Positions 6,837 to 7,540 of a stretch of 7,540 nucleotides of DNA are shown piece after piece. The DNA comes from Desulfobacterales bacterium (GTDB lineage: Bacteria > Desulfobacterota > Desulfobacteria > Desulfobacterales > UBA5852). The stretch's first letter is position 1. Each line of letters begins with the position of its first letter. The stretch spans positions 1 to 7,540 of the forward strand of contig JASJBQ010000239.1 in NCBI GenBank assembly GCA_030066455.1, in the 5' to 3' direction. The notes under the pieces were generated by a model. The model had not been told where the DNA came from and ran no database searches. It saw only the letters and a list, made by a program, of their open reading frames with translations. The translations under genes were made by a program, and so were the position numbers.

Positions 6837-7340
6837 ATGACCGCACAAGCGCAAGCGGCCGTCAATCAGGAAGCCGCACCGGCCATCGAGCCGCCCCGGG
6901 AGATCCCGACCGGCTGGCAACCGAGCATCCTCGCGTTTGCCTGTCACTATTGCGCCTTCGCGGCGGCCGACCTGGCCGGCGTGATGCGCCTTTCCTACGC
7001 CCCCAACGTGAAGATCATCCGGATGCCCTGCACCGGCAAGCTGGACCACGGCTATGTGCTGCGGGCGTTCGAGCGTGGGGTCGACGGTCTCTTCGTGGCC
7101 GGCTGACTGGAGGGCCAATGTCATTTCCTGGAAGGAAATGCCAACGCCGCCAAACGGGTCAACTATCTTAAAACCCTTCTCCCCAAAGTCGGTATCGATC
7201 CCGAGCGGCTGGACATGTTCAACCTGTCGGCTGCCATGGGGCCGCGCTGGGCGGAGATCTGCAACGAATTCACGGAAAGGATCCAGCAGCTTGGTCCTTC
7301 TCCCATACGGATTGCTATTCAGGCGCGGGAAAGGAGATAA
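6837..7340 (+). CDS. mvhD: MvhD/FlpD-family [2Fe-2S] electron-transfer subunit, selenoprotein (Sec90 by UGA recoding)
   Basis: MvhD (PF02662, FlpD family) passes electrons between a dehydrogenase or hydrogenase module and HdrA. Read from the ATG at 6837, the frame meets TGA at codon 90 and then stays open to TAA at 7338-7340, giving 167 residues. Both sides of the TGA belong to one domain. Before it are ILAFACHYCAFAAADLAGV (C36, C39), IIRMPCTGKLD (C65) and GVDGLFVAG. After it are LEGQCHFLEGN (C95), AAKRVNYLKTLL and DMFNLSAAMGPRWAEICNEF. Cys-containing relatives have AGC at the TGA position, so Sec replaces a conserved Cys in AG-(C/U)-LEGxCHxLEGN. A terminal stop at 89 aa would remove half the domain. 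The start has AGGGAG (6821-6826) ten bases upstream. The first 28 residues are an Ala/Pro/Glu-rich extension. The gene lies 64 bases after hdrA and 5 bases before metV. A nonsense mutation is the alternative, but the SECIS-like hairpin and intact downstream frame make it unlikely. Confidence 0.9.
7104..7106 (+). other. In-frame UGA selenocysteine codon
   Basis: This TGA is codon 90 of mvhD. It falls exactly at the conserved Cys of the AG-C-xxGxCH motif, the classic Sec-for-Cys position. The frame continues for 77 sense codons with family-like sequence, followed by a normal TAA. Decoding needs SelB, tRNA-Sec and SelA/SelD, none of which lie in the window. Confidence 0.88.
7122..7140 (+). promoter_or_regulatory. 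Bacterial SECIS hairpin in mvhD
   Basis: CATTTCCT (7122-7129) pairs perfectly with AGGAAATG (7133-7140), an 8-bp stem closed by the loop GGA (7130-7132). One further G-C pair (7120/7142) is possible across a mismatch. The loop lies 23 bases after the UGA. Its first two bases are G, the feature SelB-binding bacterial SECIS loops share. The hairpin is inside the coding sequence (HFLEGN codons), as bacterial SECIS elements are. Confidence 0.75.
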
Positions 7341-7345
7341 CTGCC

Positions 7346-7540
7346 ATGATCGTGGGCGAACAGAAACCTCTGGAAGAAATCTGGGCGAGCATCAAGGACC
7401 ACAAAAAGGTGCTGGTGTTCGGCTGCAACACCTGTGTCGCCGTCTGCCAGCAGGGCGGCAACAAGGAAGCCGAGATCCTGGCCTCCATGCTGCGGATGAA
7501 GGCCACCCAGGAAGGCGCCGATATCGAGATCAAGAATTCA
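7346..7540 (+). CDS. metV: MetV-like zinc-binding partner of methylene-THF reductase (MTHFR C-terminal domain family), partial
   Basis: The first 65 codons are present and the frame is open at the window end; the family is usually around 200 residues. The fragment has an N-terminal helix (KPLEEIWASIKDHK) followed by the family hallmark VLVFGCNTCVAVCQQGG, with C27, C30 and C34, then KEAEILASMLRMKATQEG. This matches the MTHFR C-terminal-like domain (PF12225) of MetV, which binds next to MetF in acetogens and is needed for reductase activity with the Hdr/MvhD module. AAGGAG (7331-7336) inside the end of mvhD serves as ribosome binding site, nine bases before the ATG, and the two genes are five bases apart, so coupling to complete read-through of mvhD is likely. 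metF is expected directly downstream. The identity rests on the Cys motif plus context. Confidence 0.85.
   Translation, partial: MIVGEQKPLEEIWASIKDHKKVLVFGCNTCVAVCQQGGNKEAEILASMLRMKATQEGADIEIKNS

Noticed and set aside
6837..7106. mvhD as a truncated 89-aa protein or pseudogene
   Set aside because: The frame after TGA is intact for 77 codons, carries the conserved second half of the domain, and has a SECIS-like hairpin at the right distance. A decayed gene would not be expected to keep these together.
1..7540. CRISPR arrays, tRNA or rRNA genes, insertion sequences
   Set aside because: No regularly spaced repeats, cloverleaf-like sequence, transposase motif or terminal inverted repeats were seen.

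Overview
The window suggests an anaerobic, GC-rich bacterium, most likely a sulfate-reducing Desulfobacterota of the Desulfobacteraceae/Desulfosarcinaceae kind. This is an inference from the soluble HdrCBA-MvhD-MetV cluster, a very long two-unit HdrA, a selenocysteine codon and a sigma-54-type promoter; no 16S or other marker gene is present.

Layout. The left 2.2 kb holds three unrelated small genes. The minus strand (1-264) carries the 5' part of a solute-binding lipoprotein gene that runs off the window edge. On the plus strand are an unrecognised 171-aa protein (499-1014) and a secreted 164-aa protein, possibly OB-fold (1219-1713). About 500 bases without a convincing gene follow (1714-2222). 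They contain a good match to a sigma-54 -24/-12 promoter at 2054-2069 and a TTCCAA dyad about 110-140 bases upstream of it, placed where an enhancer-binding activator would sit.

The right 5.3 kb is one co-directional, tightly packed operon: hdrC (2223-2837), hdrB (2860-3750), hdrA (3731-6772, overlapping hdrB by 20 bases), mvhD (6837-7340) and metV (7346 to the window end, partial). This is the gene set of the HdrABC-MvhD-MetVF complex known from acetogens such as Moorella and seen in sulfate reducers. metF is expected just beyond the window. In the working model, methylene-tetrahydrofolate reductase (MetF with MetV) exchanges electrons through MvhD with the FAD/iron-sulfur protein HdrA. HdrA can split or merge electron pairs between a low-potential carrier (ferredoxin) and the HdrBC arm. 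This links the Wood-Ljungdahl methyl branch to energy conservation.

The main finding is that mvhD is not an 89-codon gene. It reads through an in-frame TGA at 7104-7106, and the frame continues for 77 more codons with the family's conserved C-terminal half. An 8-bp hairpin with a GGA loop starts 15 nt after the TGA, as expected for a bacterial SECIS element. MvhD is therefore very probably a selenoprotein of 167 residues with Sec at position 90, and a standard gene caller would truncate it.
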